From Harmonia axyridis (lineage: Eukaryota; Arthropoda; Insecta; Coleoptera; Coccinellidae), in NCBI RefSeq assembly GCF_914767665.1, contig NC_059508.1, forward strand, positions 2,232,001-2,296,000: 64,000 bases of DNA, in the 5' to 3' direction. The position numbers and the translations under genes were made by a program. How positions within the stretch are numbered: the stretch's first letter is position 1; each line of letters begins with the position of its first letter. This document shows positions 1 through 10,198 of this stretch, piece after piece. A model generated the notes under the pieces. The model made no database searches. It was not told the origin of the DNA and worked only from the letters and a program-made list of their open reading frames with translations.

Positions 1-1936
1 AAATAATTGTGTCTGAATAATTTATACATATTTTTTTATTTTAAATTCTATCATCGCTATTGGAAACCCTATTATTAATAAACGGATCAAGAAACTCTCA
101 AAAGGACTTGTCCTCCCAAATTTTCCAATATAATTTTCATCAACCTATTGCAGTAATGGAATCTTTGGGTTTATGTGCAGGCTTTTCGTGGAAAATCAAT
201 AAAATAAGCAGCTTTTGGACTTCTGAACAGAGCATTTCTCTATTTCATGTGATCTTCGTTGTGTTTTTTCAAGCCGATTTCAATATATTCCATAAATAAC
301 TGGAGTCTTCAGCATTGTTATCATTTTGGTGGCAGTTCCTGAAGGTAATAAAAAAGCGGAAATAAAATATAAGAAATGAAACGTTAAGATTTTCCCGCTG
401 GAAAAGGGATATTTAATGCCTTTTTATCTTTCGGATGGCGTTCTTGGTTTGCTTTCGATGAGTTTTCCCACAGAAATCGTGTTATCACATATAAAATTCT
501 GATTAATTCGTTTCACGAGCTTTTTTGAAGTCCAAAATGGGTAATATTCAACTAAAAATCTCTTTTCATTCAACCATAATTTTCATAGCTGGAAAAGCCA
601 TTCAAAACGTTCGAATTTTACATCTCCATATGAAATTCCTTTACATGGATTTCACATTAAAAGACGATTTATATGTCAAAATGAATTAGATACTTATTGA
701 GAATGGTCGAATTTCCACTATAATCAACTATTTCAACTAATTTAAGAATCCGTTGAAATTAGGAATATCTATTTTCCTTAATCAATCACCAAATATCAAT
801 CAAGTATATCGTTCTCTATTCTTTCCCTGAAATTCTGATATTGCATGATTTCTTGCAAGTTTTTCGAAGAAGTGAGTCATTTGAAACTTCAACACTACAC
901 TTCGACACAGAAGAATATTAATCAAGTTTTTCTGAGCTGATAACCCTATGGAGTTGGTATCAAACTGTTTCAGTAATTCCAAAGAATATCGAAAACATCA
1001 GAAGACAAGATCGTCATTTTCAAAATATGTGGATACGCAGTAATAATTATCAAAAAAACAGCAAATTAAAAAAAATGGATTTCATCTGAAATAGAAAATG
1101 TTGAACAGAAAGTGTTGTCCTAAAATGGTTAATGTCTAAGCTTCCATGCTTTCATTTGTCGATTTTGATCCTCTTTCGTTTCCTCAAGAAAAAAATTGTT
1201 ATTATATTGACAGTTGAAATTTCATGTCAGTGACCATAAAGTTCTATATTCAGAAAAATAAATTAAATATTTCTAAGCAAACATTTAGCTAAATTTCCTT
1301 GAAAAAATTACATGACTACGAATTCTAATAAAATTGCAAAGCTCCTGTCTTCAAGTCAGTGATTTTCTTGTTTTTATTGTCCTCACCATGAAGAAGTCGA
1401 GATATTCGGTCAGAAATGAGCGACTTGGAACATAGGTTACGTTCAGAACGAGCGAGGATCAGGATTTCATTTCTTGCTTCGTGATTTCGACTCACAGTTC
1501 ATTTAGTGGGAATAACAGCAGAAGTTGATTCACTAGGAAATCGGTTGATACCTTTACTTTTGTATAGAAATTTTGCTGATTCGGATATAACTTTTCAGAC
1601 AAACCCCTCGCGAAATGAATATTCCGTTTGGCATATCGAATCTCCCAGCTTTCTCCGTTCTTACAAACGTGAATCCATTATTCATGATGATACCGTTATT
1701 ATATGAATGGACACAGGCCGGTTACAAAGTGAATAATAACACAAACCCCCTGACTTTGAAGGAAACGGTTCGATCGGATCTTTTAATCGAAAAATTCCGT
1801 TTTTAAATAATAACTGAGTTATTAGATATACATAATTTGAAGGGTATCGAGTTTGTTGCAAATTGGCGAATGCGCTGTCTGAAATTACTATGTACCTACA
1901 TAGAGTGTTTTGTTCCATTGATTAAGTCTATACCTT
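1..1936. other. AT-rich region without recognisable gene
   Basis: Only short ORFs (80 codons or fewer) occur, with no domain I recognise and no convincing splice-linked series. I see no transposon ends. It is probably intergenic DNA or a long intron. Confidence 0.5.
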
Positions 1937-2083
1937 TCCAATTTCAAATTGAGACTCAACAAAATCAAATGGGGAATTAACAAATTCAAATTGGGTATTA
2001 ACAAATTCAAATTGAAAATAGCCAAATTCAAATTGGGAGTAAACACATTGAAATGGGGAATAATAAATTTCAAATTGGGTCGA
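1937..2083. repeat. 21-bp minisatellite, about seven units
   Basis: The unit is close to AACAAATTCAAATTGGGTAT plus one base, repeated head to tail at 1937, 1958, 1979, 2000, 2021, 2042 and 2063 with a few substitutions per unit. Because 21 is a multiple of 3, the array stays open on both strands. The plus strand reads as a seven-residue repeat like NKFKLGI and the minus strand as one like IPNLNLL. The open frames are most simply a by-product of the unit length. Confidence 0.85.
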
Positions 2084-2763
2084 CATTTATTGCTATTTAA
2101 TTTGATTTTTTCTAAGGAATTCAAGCATATTAGTATGTCACAAGGAAGTGGCGAAGGAATCTATACCAAAGTTTAATTCGAAAATTTTTCCATATCAAAA
2201 TGGAAGATCGGCAATATTTTCAAAATTACATTGCCCCTATCGATCACAATGATCTGTGTTTTACAAAAAGAAATTGTTTCTTTTTCATTATAGCATTCTT
2301 GAAACAGTATTTCAAATTTCGAATCGTAATGATTCTTTATAAGTCGAATATTTCTGATGTCCCTAAATATATCTATTCGCTTATTTCCTCTGTTGAACTA
2401 CGATTGGAAGCCTCAATTAGAATTATCAAATTCCTTGTGAGATGTCAACAAAAGGACAGTGATGGCTCATCAGTGCTCGTTCAATCAGAAATTTGCATAG
2501 AGGGTTCGAAACACTTACTCTTAACAAACAACTATTTTCCTCTAAAGTGGCCGCAAATGAGTCGAAATCGATACTCTACAAATAAAGGTAGGGTTCCTCA
2601 GTAATCGACCAACTGATTTGAAGTTTGTGTATTCAAATCTTATTGAGCATTTCGATTCGTGAGAAAGTGAGAAACTTTTGATAAACAACAATATTCAGGA
2701 GTTATTTGAATTTTTGTTATGATTTGTTTTGTGTATGTTTTTATAGAATTTGAAAAACTCAAA
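2084..2763. other. No recognisable gene; one 134-codon ORF
   Basis: A 134-codon ORF on the plus strand (2200-2604) is the longest here. I recognise no domain, and it is rich in F, I, K and S as expected of chance ORFs in AT-rich DNA. Nothing links it to a neighbouring exon. Confidence 0.4.
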
Positions 2764-2908
2764 TTGTTATAATATTAAGTTGTAGACTATTCTGTAAAGG
2801 TTGACAGGAAGACATCGCTTTGCGATATGCTCGCCTTTTGCACTTTTTCAACAAACTATTGTTCAACCTTTTTTGCAATAAAGAGTTCTAATAATAATGA
2901 TAATAATC
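2764..2908 (+). mobile_element. 3' end of a truncated LINE with (AAT)n tail
   Basis: The stretch ends with a polyadenylation-like AATAAAG at about 2878 followed by a run of TAATAATGATAATAAT, as in short-repeat-tailed insect non-LTR elements. The next base begins coding sequence of a different LINE (2909 onward), so this is probably a 5'-truncated copy inserted beside it. No ORF remains, so the family cannot be named. Confidence 0.45.
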
Positions 2909-3277
2909 AGGTGCGATGTATCCAGAAACTGAAGGATTTCTGTTAGCCATCTAAGATCGAGTGATCTCAACGAGAAATTATATCGTAAAGGATCGAACTA
3001 TAACTGACATCGATGCCGTCATGGGTGTCCAACGAATGAAACAATCCAACATGTCATAGGAGAATGTAAAATGTTCTCAGTAAAAGAATATAAAGAGAGA
3101 CACGATGCAGTAGGAAAAATACTACACCAAGAAATGGCAACCAATTTAAAACTTATTCATTCTGAAAAATACCATACTACAAGTACCAACCGGAAACCAT
3201 CCTGGAAAACGAACGCTATAAACTGTACTGGGATCGTACAGTTTTGACTGATAAAACAGTTCCTCACATCAGGCCAG

Positions 3278-3282
3278 ATATA
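3278..3282. repeat. Target-site duplication, left copy (ATATA)
   Basis: ATATA precedes the first base of the inserted LINE and recurs at 7717-7721. Removing one copy restores the host LINE reading frame across the junction. Confidence 0.75.
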
Positions 3283-3441
3283 CCAGATTTGCACATGTCG
3301 TTCGAGTGAGAACAGTCGTCTGCTTGTGCTCTTCATTTGTTTTTATTTTCTAAGATATCCTCAAAATAGTAATAGTAATTCATTGATATTTGTGAGGTCG
3401 AATTTAAGAGTGTTTTTTTTGGTGAAATATTTGTAATCATT

Positions 3442-4149
3442 TTGGTTCAAATGGCTAAACCAGCTGCAAATATTAAAGAGTTGAACGTTCGCATTGACAA
3501 ATTGTCAGAAGAATTCAAAAAGGGAATTGATGGTTTCAAGGATGAATTTTTGAAATCACAATCTACTGCTATAACGTTCACTAACACGGATGTGAGTCCC
3601 TTGGATCTCCTGAAGAAATTTGAAAATAGGATCAATGATGCTATTAATGAGATCAAGGTTGACATAGATTCACTCAAAAATAATGTCAACACGGTGAAGA
3701 AAAAGCAACAGAATTTGGAGATGAAACATAATATAAATTTACTACTTGTACATGGAATTTCTGAATCGGAAAAGGATTTAGTTGAAAGTGTGGTTAAAAT
3801 TTGTAATAATAAAATTGAGGTACAGGTGAAAAAGGACGATTTAAATCAGTGTTATCGAGTAGGGAAGAAAAAACTAGATTCTGATAAGCCTAGACCGGTT
3901 GCAGTACAGTTTCTTAGAAGATGGAATCGCGATGCTGTATTTGTAAACAAACGTAAACTAAAAGGAACTAAATTACTTGTAACTGAATTCTTGTCGTTGG
4001 AAAATTTGATTTTGTTCAAACAGGCTAGAAAAATATATGGAAAATCTGTTTGGACACATAATGGTATAGTTTATCGTGATGTGAAAGGTCAAAAGACGGT
4101 TATAAACTGTGAACAGGAACTGAAAAATGTTTCGGTTTTGTTGAGTTAA
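3442..4149 (+). CDS. LINE ORF1 protein (coiled coil, RNA-binding type)
   Basis: This is a 235-residue basic protein. ORF1 proteins of such elements bind the element RNA and act as chaperones in the ribonucleoprotein. Residues about 10-100 are rich in heptad-spaced I, L, V and F with K/E, consistent with a coiled coil. From about residue 95 the sequence NLLLVHGISESEKD, followed by CYRVGKKK and RPVAVQFLRRW, resembles the RRM-like fold of L1-type ORF1 proteins. No CCHC zinc knuckles are present, unlike Jockey ORF1. Another ATG two codons downstream is also possible. ORF2 starts about 500 bp downstream in a separate frame. Confidence 0.75.
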   Translation: MVQMAKPAANIKELNVRIDKLSEEFKKGIDGFKDEFLKSQSTAITFTNTDVSPLDLLKKFENRINDAINEIKVDIDSLKNNVNTVKKKQQNLEMKHNINLLLVHGISESEKDLVESVVKICNNKIEVQVKKDDLNQCYRVGKKKLDSDKPRPVAVQFLRRWNRDAVFVNKRKLKGTKLLVTEFLSLENLILFKQARKIYGKSVWTHNGIVYRDVKGQKTVINCEQELKNVSVLLS

Positions 4150-4645
4150 CTCTTTTCATTTCCATTGTTGTTAATAATTCATTAAAGGGGAATATTGGAA
4201 TTACTAATTTATAAATTTAATTTTTGATTATTATTTGTATTGTTTGAGGATCATGATTGGCAAACGTAAGTTGAACCATTTCTCAAATTTTGAATATATT
4301 TAATGATCAAGTGTGAATTTTGTTGAGCACTATGACTGCTAATAGATTTGTGCATAAGTCGGTGATTTTTTGTATTTTACTTGCCTGCCCTTTGAGCCTC
4401 GCTGCCTCATTGGTTTATTTTTGTTTTGTTTTGGGTTAAAATATATATCTTATTTTTTTTCTTCTATTTTCATTATTGAAATAACGAGCACTCGTATATA
4501 GAGAATAGAACCTCTATTTTTTCTCGCAGCATGTAGTAATTAATATATATATATATATTTATTTTTTTTCACTGCTCGCATTTTTTTTCTTTTCTATATT
4601 TATTTGTTTACTTAACTATTTATCAATTTTATTATTTCTGTAGAA
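4150..4645 (+). other. Inter-ORF region of the young LINE
   Basis: This is 496 bp with no ORF, very T-rich on the plus strand, with a short (TA)n run near 4540-4556. Inter-ORF gaps this long are unusual for two-ORF LINEs, which usually overlap or nearly touch. It may hold a translation re-initiation signal or be a remnant of a longer ORF1; the sequence alone does not say. Confidence 0.5.
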
Positions 4646-7426
4646 ATGAAATTTGCACATCTAAATGCCAGATCTGTTTTAACTAGTTTAAGTGAGATAT
4701 CAACGCTTATTTTGACTCATGACTTTGATGTCTTAACTTTGACTGAAACTTGGCTCTCTTCTGGCCTTAATAGTGATATTCTGCATATACCAGGTTATGT
4801 CTTCGTGAGAAAGGATAGAGAGGGAAGGGGAGGTGGAGTTGCGGCTTATATAAGGCAAACATTTAAACATCAAATAATTTCAATTGGACAGCAGGTGAGT
4901 GGAGATACTGAGTATCTAATTATAGAGTTAAAAGTTGGGTCTCGCAGGATGGTTATTGCTACCTTTTATCGTCCTCCTCATTTTAATTTGAGTAGTTTTG
5001 TGAATGACGTTGACATCATATTTGATAGTATTTCACCAGCTGCGGACGAGATATTGTGTCTCGGTGATATGAATGTTGATTTTTTGGGACCAGAAGGTCC
5101 TTTGACGACTTGCCTGGGTTCTTATGGCTTGAGGCAGTTTTTGAATGAACCAACAAGAATAACTCGGTCTACTTCAAGCTTAATTGATCCGATATTTTTC
5201 ACTAGAGAGGATTTGGTCACTGAGGTTGGTACAGTGGATACATCTGATATTTCTGATCACCGGTTGGTTTACGTTAAATTGAATTTGAAATGTGTAAAAA
5301 TGAAGCCTAAATTTATAAAATACCGTGACTTTCGTGGTTTTGATCTCATAGATTTTCGTAGAACTCTGGAAAATCTTCCTTGGCATCGTTTGATAGCTGA
5401 GGATGATATTGATAAGAAGATCGAAATTTTTAATTGCTTAATTCTAGGAATTTTTGATAAACATGCACCACTTATTGAGAGAAGAGTTACTAAACCTCCG
5501 GCACCATGGCTGACATATAATCTCAAATTATTAATGAAGCAGAGAGACACAGCGCTTCAAAAGTTCAAAAGAACACGTTCGTCAGGTGATTGGGAACTAT
5601 ACAAACAAATTCGTAATTGCACAGTTTCTATGATTAGGATTGAGAAAAAAAAATATTTTGAATTGATAAGCGCTCAGCACAATCCCTCAAAATCTTGGAA
5701 AGCTTTACGTGATCTCAAAGTATGTTCATTGAATGTCATTAATTTACCAACATCTCTTTCTGATCCGGATGCTATAGGAAACCATTTTTCATCTCTTTCA
5801 AATGCTAATAATAATTATTGTGCTTCAAAGATTCAATTCTATAATGAACACTCACACTCCTCTAATACCTATAGCTTCTCTCTTACTACAGTTGAACAGA
5901 TTGAAAGTATCTTGAATGGGATGCGAAGTAACGCCGTTGGAGTTGATGAAATTTCACTGCAGATGATTCAATATTGTGGAACATTTATTGTTAAATATAT
6001 TGTTCATATCATAAATGTGTGCATTGAATCTTGCTATTTTCCTCATTTGTGGAAGGTTTCCCTGGGTAAACCCATTCCGAAGGTAAGGAACCCCTCGTCT
6101 TTTTCTGATCTAAGAATTATCAGTATACTGCCATTCTTATCGAAGATTTTTGAGAAAGTACTTCATAATCAAATGATACATCATCTGAGATCAAGTAATA
6201 TATTACCAGACTCACAATGTGGTTTTAGAAAAAACTATAGCACTGCTACTGCACTTGCTGCTGTGACCGGTGATATCATGGAGGCCTATGATGAGGGGTT
6301 GTCCAGTATCCTCGTGCTGCTGGACTACTCAAAGGCTTTTGATACAATCAACCATGAATTGTTGATTGCTAAAATGAAATATTACGGCTTTGATCTTACG
6401 TCGTTGCAATTGATCAGATCTTACTTAAGTAACAGAACTCAGTATATATCCAGCAATAATACTTTGTCATCTCCGACTAAAATTCTTGCTGGTGTACCCC
6501 AAGGTTCAGTGCTTGGACCATTGTTATTTATAACTTATACTGCTGACATAATGAGATCTATAACCCATTGCAAATTACTAGCTTACGCAGATGACTTCCA
6601 ACTATATTATCATTTTCCTAAAGAATCATATGAAGAGGCTTCTCGTGTAATCAACAATATTTTACATCTTGTGCAAGAACTATCTACCGTACATAATTTA
6701 GTCCTCAATCCAGAGAAGTCAAAGGTAATGTGTTTTGCCAACAAATATACTGCTAGTTTCCTCAAATCAAATATGTGTATTGAATTGAATAATCATCGCT
6801 TGGAATTCACTGATGTCGCTAAAAATTTGGGTTTAATAATGGATACTGATTTACGCTTTTCAGAACATCTAAAGACTTTACTCATGAGGGCATATTCAAA
6901 CTTGAGACTTATATACCCCAACCGGCATATACTTGATATGAAGACCAAGAGAACTCTTTGTGAATCTCTTGTCTTATCCCAGTTCACATATTGTGATTTT
7001 ATCTATGGGCCGTGTTTGACTAAGATTAATCGCGATAGAATACAAAGAGTGCAGAAGTCGTGTTTCAGGTTGATTCATGGTGTAAAGAAGTATGATCCTA
7101 TTAGTTATAAAATCAGGGAGGATGAGAGCCTTTTTATGGAATCGAGGAGAAATTATCACCTAGGTACTTTCACTCATAAGCTTCTTTGTAATGCCGGGGC
7201 TCCACCTTTCCTCAGGAAGAGATTCGTTCGTCATAGTAACGTTCATTCGAGAGTTACAAGATTTCAGGATAAATTTGTAGTGCCGAGACATAAAACGGCT
7301 TTATTTCAGAGAAGTTTCATCTTTCAGTCAATAACATTTTACAACTCCCTACCGAATGAGTTCAAATTGTTGAATATCAATAAGTTCAAGTATAAAGTTA
7401 AAAAGTATTTGTTGTGTGAACAATAA
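4646..7426 (+). CDS. LINE ORF2: AP-type endonuclease plus reverse transcriptase
   Basis: This is a 926-residue uninterrupted ORF. The exonuclease-endonuclease-phosphatase domain covers about residues 1-215: LNARS (N7), TETWL (E34), GDMNVDF (D141, N143) and SDHRLVYV (D204, H205), so all key acid and His positions are present. A linker is followed by reverse transcriptase at about 450-700: LRIISILPFLSKIFEK, QCGFRKNYSTATAL, LDYSKAFDTINHELL, AGVPQGSVLGPLLF and YADD (647-650). The C-terminus ends with FYNSLPNEFK and a basic stretch, as in CR1/Jockey-type proteins. The endonuclease nicks the target and the reverse transcriptase primes on the nick. No RNase H domain is seen. Everything visible is compatible with activity. 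Confidence 0.92.
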   Translation: MKFAHLNARSVLTSLSEISTLILTHDFDVLTLTETWLSSGLNSDILHIPGYVFVRKDREGRGGGVAAYIRQTFKHQIISIGQQVSGDTEYLIIELKVGSRRMVIATFYRPPHFNLSSFVNDVDIIFDSISPAADEILCLGDMNVDFLGPEGPLTTCLGSYGLRQFLNEPTRITRSTSSLIDPIFFTREDLVTEVGTVDTSDISDHRLVYVKLNLKCVKMKPKFIKYRDFRGFDLIDFRRTLENLPWHRLIAEDDIDKKIEIFNCLILGIFDKHAPLIERRVTKPPAPWLTYNLKLLMKQRDTALQKFKRTRSSGDWELYKQIRNCTVSMIRIEKKKYFELISAQHNPSKSWKALRDLKVCSLNVINLPTSLSDPDAIGNHFSSLSNANNNYCASKIQFYNEHSHSSNTYSFSLTTVEQIESILNGMRSNAVGVDEISLQMIQYCGTFIVKYIVHIINVCIESCYFPHLWKVSLGKPIPKVRNPSSFSDLRIISILPFLSKIFEKVLHNQMIHHLRSSNILPDSQCGFRKNYSTATALAAVTGDIMEAYDEGLSSILVLLDYSKAFDTINHELLIAKMKYYGFDLTSLQLIRSYLSNRTQYISSNNTLSSPTKILAGVPQGSVLGPLLFITYTADIMRSITHCKLLAYADDFQLYYHFPKESYEEASRVINNILHLVQELSTVHNLVLNPEKSKVMCFANKYTASFLKSNMCIELNNHRLEFTDVAKNLGLIMDTDLRFSEHLKTLLMRAYSNLRLIYPNRHILDMKTKRTLCESLVLSQFTYCDFIYGPCLTKINRDRIQRVQKSCFRLIHGVKKYDPISYKIREDESLFMESRRNYHLGTFTHKLLCNAGAPPFLRKRFVRHSNVHSRVTRFQDKFVVPRHKTALFQRSFIFQSITFYNSLPNEFKLLNINKFKYKVKKYLLCEQ

Positions 7427-7716
7427 TTGATGTATATTATTTCAAGGGTGTGTATGGTTGTAATCTTCATGCTGTGGATTTCGGGTGCTCATTGGGTATA
7501 CATTTCATATTTTGTTTTATATGTAGATATATATTGCTGACTTGTTAATTATTATGTACTTGTTGGATGCTAGCTCATTGCCGGTTTGGGGAGGGTTGAG
7601 TTTGAATAGCAGTCTGCTAGACTTCGCCTTCCGCTGCTAGGTGATGGGTTCATGTATTTCTCTATTTTCTTTTGTGGAATAAAGACGTCATTTATTTATT
7701 TATTATTCATTTATTT

Positions 7717-7721
7717 ATATA
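7717..7721. repeat. Target-site duplication, right copy (ATATA)
   Basis: ATATA follows the TTTATTTATT tail of the LINE and is followed at once by host-LINE codons CTG CTA GTC GAT AAA. It pairs with 3278-3282. The tail is itself made of T and A, so the exact boundary could shift by a base or two. Confidence 0.7.
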
Positions 7722-8152
7722 CTGCTAGTCGATAAACATCAAGAGACAGCAATACTCATCGACGTAGCAATACCAAATAACAACAACATGCGCCAAAAAG
7801 AGGTCGAAAAAAATTTCAAAATATAGGGACCTCGAATTTCAGATAAAGCGTCAGTGGGGATTGATATCAACGAAAACTATTCCAATTATCATCTCAACAA
7901 CTGGAATAGTGCCCAAAAATCTCAAGAGGAATATCAAGCAACTGGGACTTAGTGAGTAGGTATATATGTAATATAATGCAAAAAGCTGTTCTTTTAGGTA
8001 CTGCAAGGACAGTGAGAAAATTTCTAGGAAGCGAAGGACTGGTCCAAAGATCACGTGTAAGAGGACCGGAAGTTCGACGAGAATCAGGGGGACCACAAGG
8101 ACCGGACACGACCGAGCTCTGCCCTTCTGATATTTTAAATATCTGGGATTGA

Positions 8153-9050
8153 GTGAATGTTCCTCTTAGCGGGGAGTGAGAAGCCGACGGCGAGGAGAAA
8201 TCCTACGGGTATAGGCAAAAGTCGGGGATAATATTCCAAAATATATCTGAACCTTACTATTGCTGTGAAATCTAGATTCGTAGGTTTTATATTCACCTTC
8301 AATGCTTAATGAAGATCAATTTTTCTATGCATTGAAGATTCGAATGAATTCTCGATATAGGGATGTAAGTTCAATGAACATTGTACCTAAATATACCTGT
8401 TAGCTCTTTCATTATAGCGCCGCACTAAAAATGACCATTTTCTAAAGATCATTCACAGCATCGTTATATTAAAAATTCAATTTTCGTAATAAAAAAACAC
8501 GAGATATTTCATAAAAATCACGAGCTTAATAAAACAGAAATGACGAACCGTGGTTTGAAATCTGCGCAATTTCGGAAAATTAACCTAAGTTTATCATACG
8601 CAACCTTTTTTTTTCTCATATCATACAAGACGTGATTATTGCTGTCAGTAACGTGGAACAGTTAATGAATTTGAGGGCTCTCTTCCCTTCAGTGTCTCAG
8701 GGTTACGTAAACAAAGTATCGGGGAGGCTCTTTGTCAATATTAATATCCAGCTCCAAACGAGATGTGTACATTTTTCTTAATTTCATGATCAATAACCAA
8801 ATATTTGACTTATCGTCAACTCTCGAATGTAGCATATAACGGATTCATTTTTATACCGATATGTTTGATGGATTTGAAACTTTTGGTATCGTTCGGAGGT
8901 TGGAAATTCCAACTTTTTCAGCTCACGCTTTAGGTAACGGAGTACAAAAAAAATTGAATTCAAAAACTGTCTAAGAAGGATATCAGGTGAAATTTGATGT
9001 CAACCTCTGAAACAATATTATGCTGATCTTACTCGATTTACGCATATTAT
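8153..9050. other. Probable LINE 3' UTR, then unannotated DNA
   Basis: The first 100 bp or so is relatively G-rich (GCGGGGAGTGAGAAGCCGAC) and may be the 3' UTR of the older LINE. The rest is AT-rich with no ORF or repeat ends that I recognise. Confidence 0.35.
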
Positions 9051-10198
9051 TAGGTGTAGTGAAAAGAAATCCATTATTTTTCCAATAGATGGCTTTAGTT
9101 ATCTGTATCTAGCGTTGTATAAGTTCGATCGAGTTCCACTAAATGACGTTAGAAATATGTGATTTCGTACTACAAAAAATTTTGTGATAGTTTTGTGATT
9201 AGTCGACTCAGTTTAGTCTGAGTGAGTCCTAAAGATGGAAACTAGCAAAGAGAAAATACGCTATATTTTACAGTTTTTCTTCGATAAAGGCAAAAATGTG
9301 AGCCAGGCGGCTGAAAATATAAATAGTGTATATGTTCATGATACTGTAACATTTCAAATACGTGCAATTTTGATTCCATCGATTCCGTTCCGATAATTTC
9401 GATGTCAAAGATGCACCACGCACTGAAAGACCAATTGCGACAATCGACAATTGGACATTGTCGAGTCCGACAGTCATATAGCACTTTTTCGATTGCCCAA
9501 GAGCTAAAGATTGCAAAAAAAACCATTTGGAACCATTTGCATAGTGCAAAACAACTTCATGGACCGAACTTCCATCTGCGAATCGCAACAAAATGAACCC
9601 ATTTTTGAAACGGTTGGTAACTGGTGATGAAAATCACTTACGACAACATCAAGCGAAAACGGTCGTTGTCGAAACGCGGTGAACCGGTGGAAATGGTGGC
9701 CAAGCTAGAAAAGACGACCAGGAAGGTTTTGCTGTGTGTTTGTTGGGATTTGCAGGGAATTTCTACTATGAGCTGTTCCCCTACAGTACAACTGTTAACA
9801 CGGAACTGTACTGTCAAGAATTGAACAGTCATCAGGACAACGCCAGGCCACACAAATCGATATTGACTCGCCAGAAGCTCCGAGAGCTTGGTTTGGAGGT
9901 TCTTATGCATCCACTTTATAATCTGGGCATGGCACCAAGTGCTTACCATCTGTTTTTGTTCATGGTAACCAATTTTGCTGGTAAAAATTCGGTTCGACAG
10001 AGGCTTGTGAAAATTGGCTGCATCATTTTTTTTGCCGATAGGGACGAGAGCTTCTATGAAAGAGACATATGGATATTACCATCAAAGTCACAACAAGTTA
10101 TCGAGCAAAACGGTGCATATTTGACTCAAATCGAACTATGGTTATTAAAGCCTTGTTTTTCATATAAAAATAATTGGATTTCTTTTGAATACACCTTA
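9051..10198 (+). mobile_element. Decayed mariner, family 1
   Basis: Inverted ends are visible: TAGGTGTAGTGAAAAGAAAT at 9051 and the complement of TAAGGTGTATTCAAAAGAAAT at about 10198. Transposase pieces are shared between frames: METSKEKIRYILQFFFDKGK from 9236, then KITYDNIKRKRSLSKRGEP near 9630, LNSHQDNARPHKSILTRQKL near 9815, and FYERDIWILPSKSQQVIEQN near 10050. The first two catalytic Asp regions can be placed, but the third (normally APSDYH) reads APSAYH. Frameshifts and deletions are present, so the copy is dead. It belongs to the same family as the truncated mariners in the array at 16-21 kb. Confidence 0.85.

Larger units (their letters stand above)
3283..7716 (+). mobile_element. Apparently full-length, young non-LTR retrotransposon (CR1/Jockey-like)
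   Basis: The element is 4434 bp between ATATA duplicates. It has a 159-bp 5' leader, ORF1 (3442-4149), a 496-bp inter-ORF stretch, ORF2 (4646-7426), and a 3' UTR that contains AATAAAG at 7678 and ends in a TTTATTTATTTATT-type repeat. Both ORFs are free of stops and frameshifts and carry the expected catalytic motifs. This contrasts with every other transposon in the window and suggests recent insertion. The domain order (coiled-coil ORF1, then AP-type endonuclease and reverse transcriptase, no RNase H) fits the CR1/L2/Jockey group; the exact clade needs a tree. Confidence 0.88.
2909..8152 (+). mobile_element. Older LINE remnant split in two by a younger LINE
   Basis: Two pieces, 2909-3282 and 7722-8152, encode successive parts of the C-terminus of one non-LTR reverse transcriptase. 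The left piece reads YPETEGFLLAI, then after frameshifts a Cys/His finger (CRHGCPTNETIQHVIGEC) and YWDRTVLTDKTVPHIRPDI. The right piece continues LLVDKHQETAILIDVAIPN and, after another frameshift, IVPKNLKRNIKQLGL and QKAVLLGTARTVRKFLG. This arrangement is typical of a class of animal LINEs; I cannot name the clade. The frame across the split is exact: RPDI joins LLVDK once one 5-bp duplicate is removed. Stops and frameshifts in both halves show it was dead before it was split. Confidence 0.8.

Noticed and set aside
2200..2604. 134-codon ORF as a possible small gene
   Set aside because: No recognisable motif, AT-driven residue content, no splice or regulatory context.
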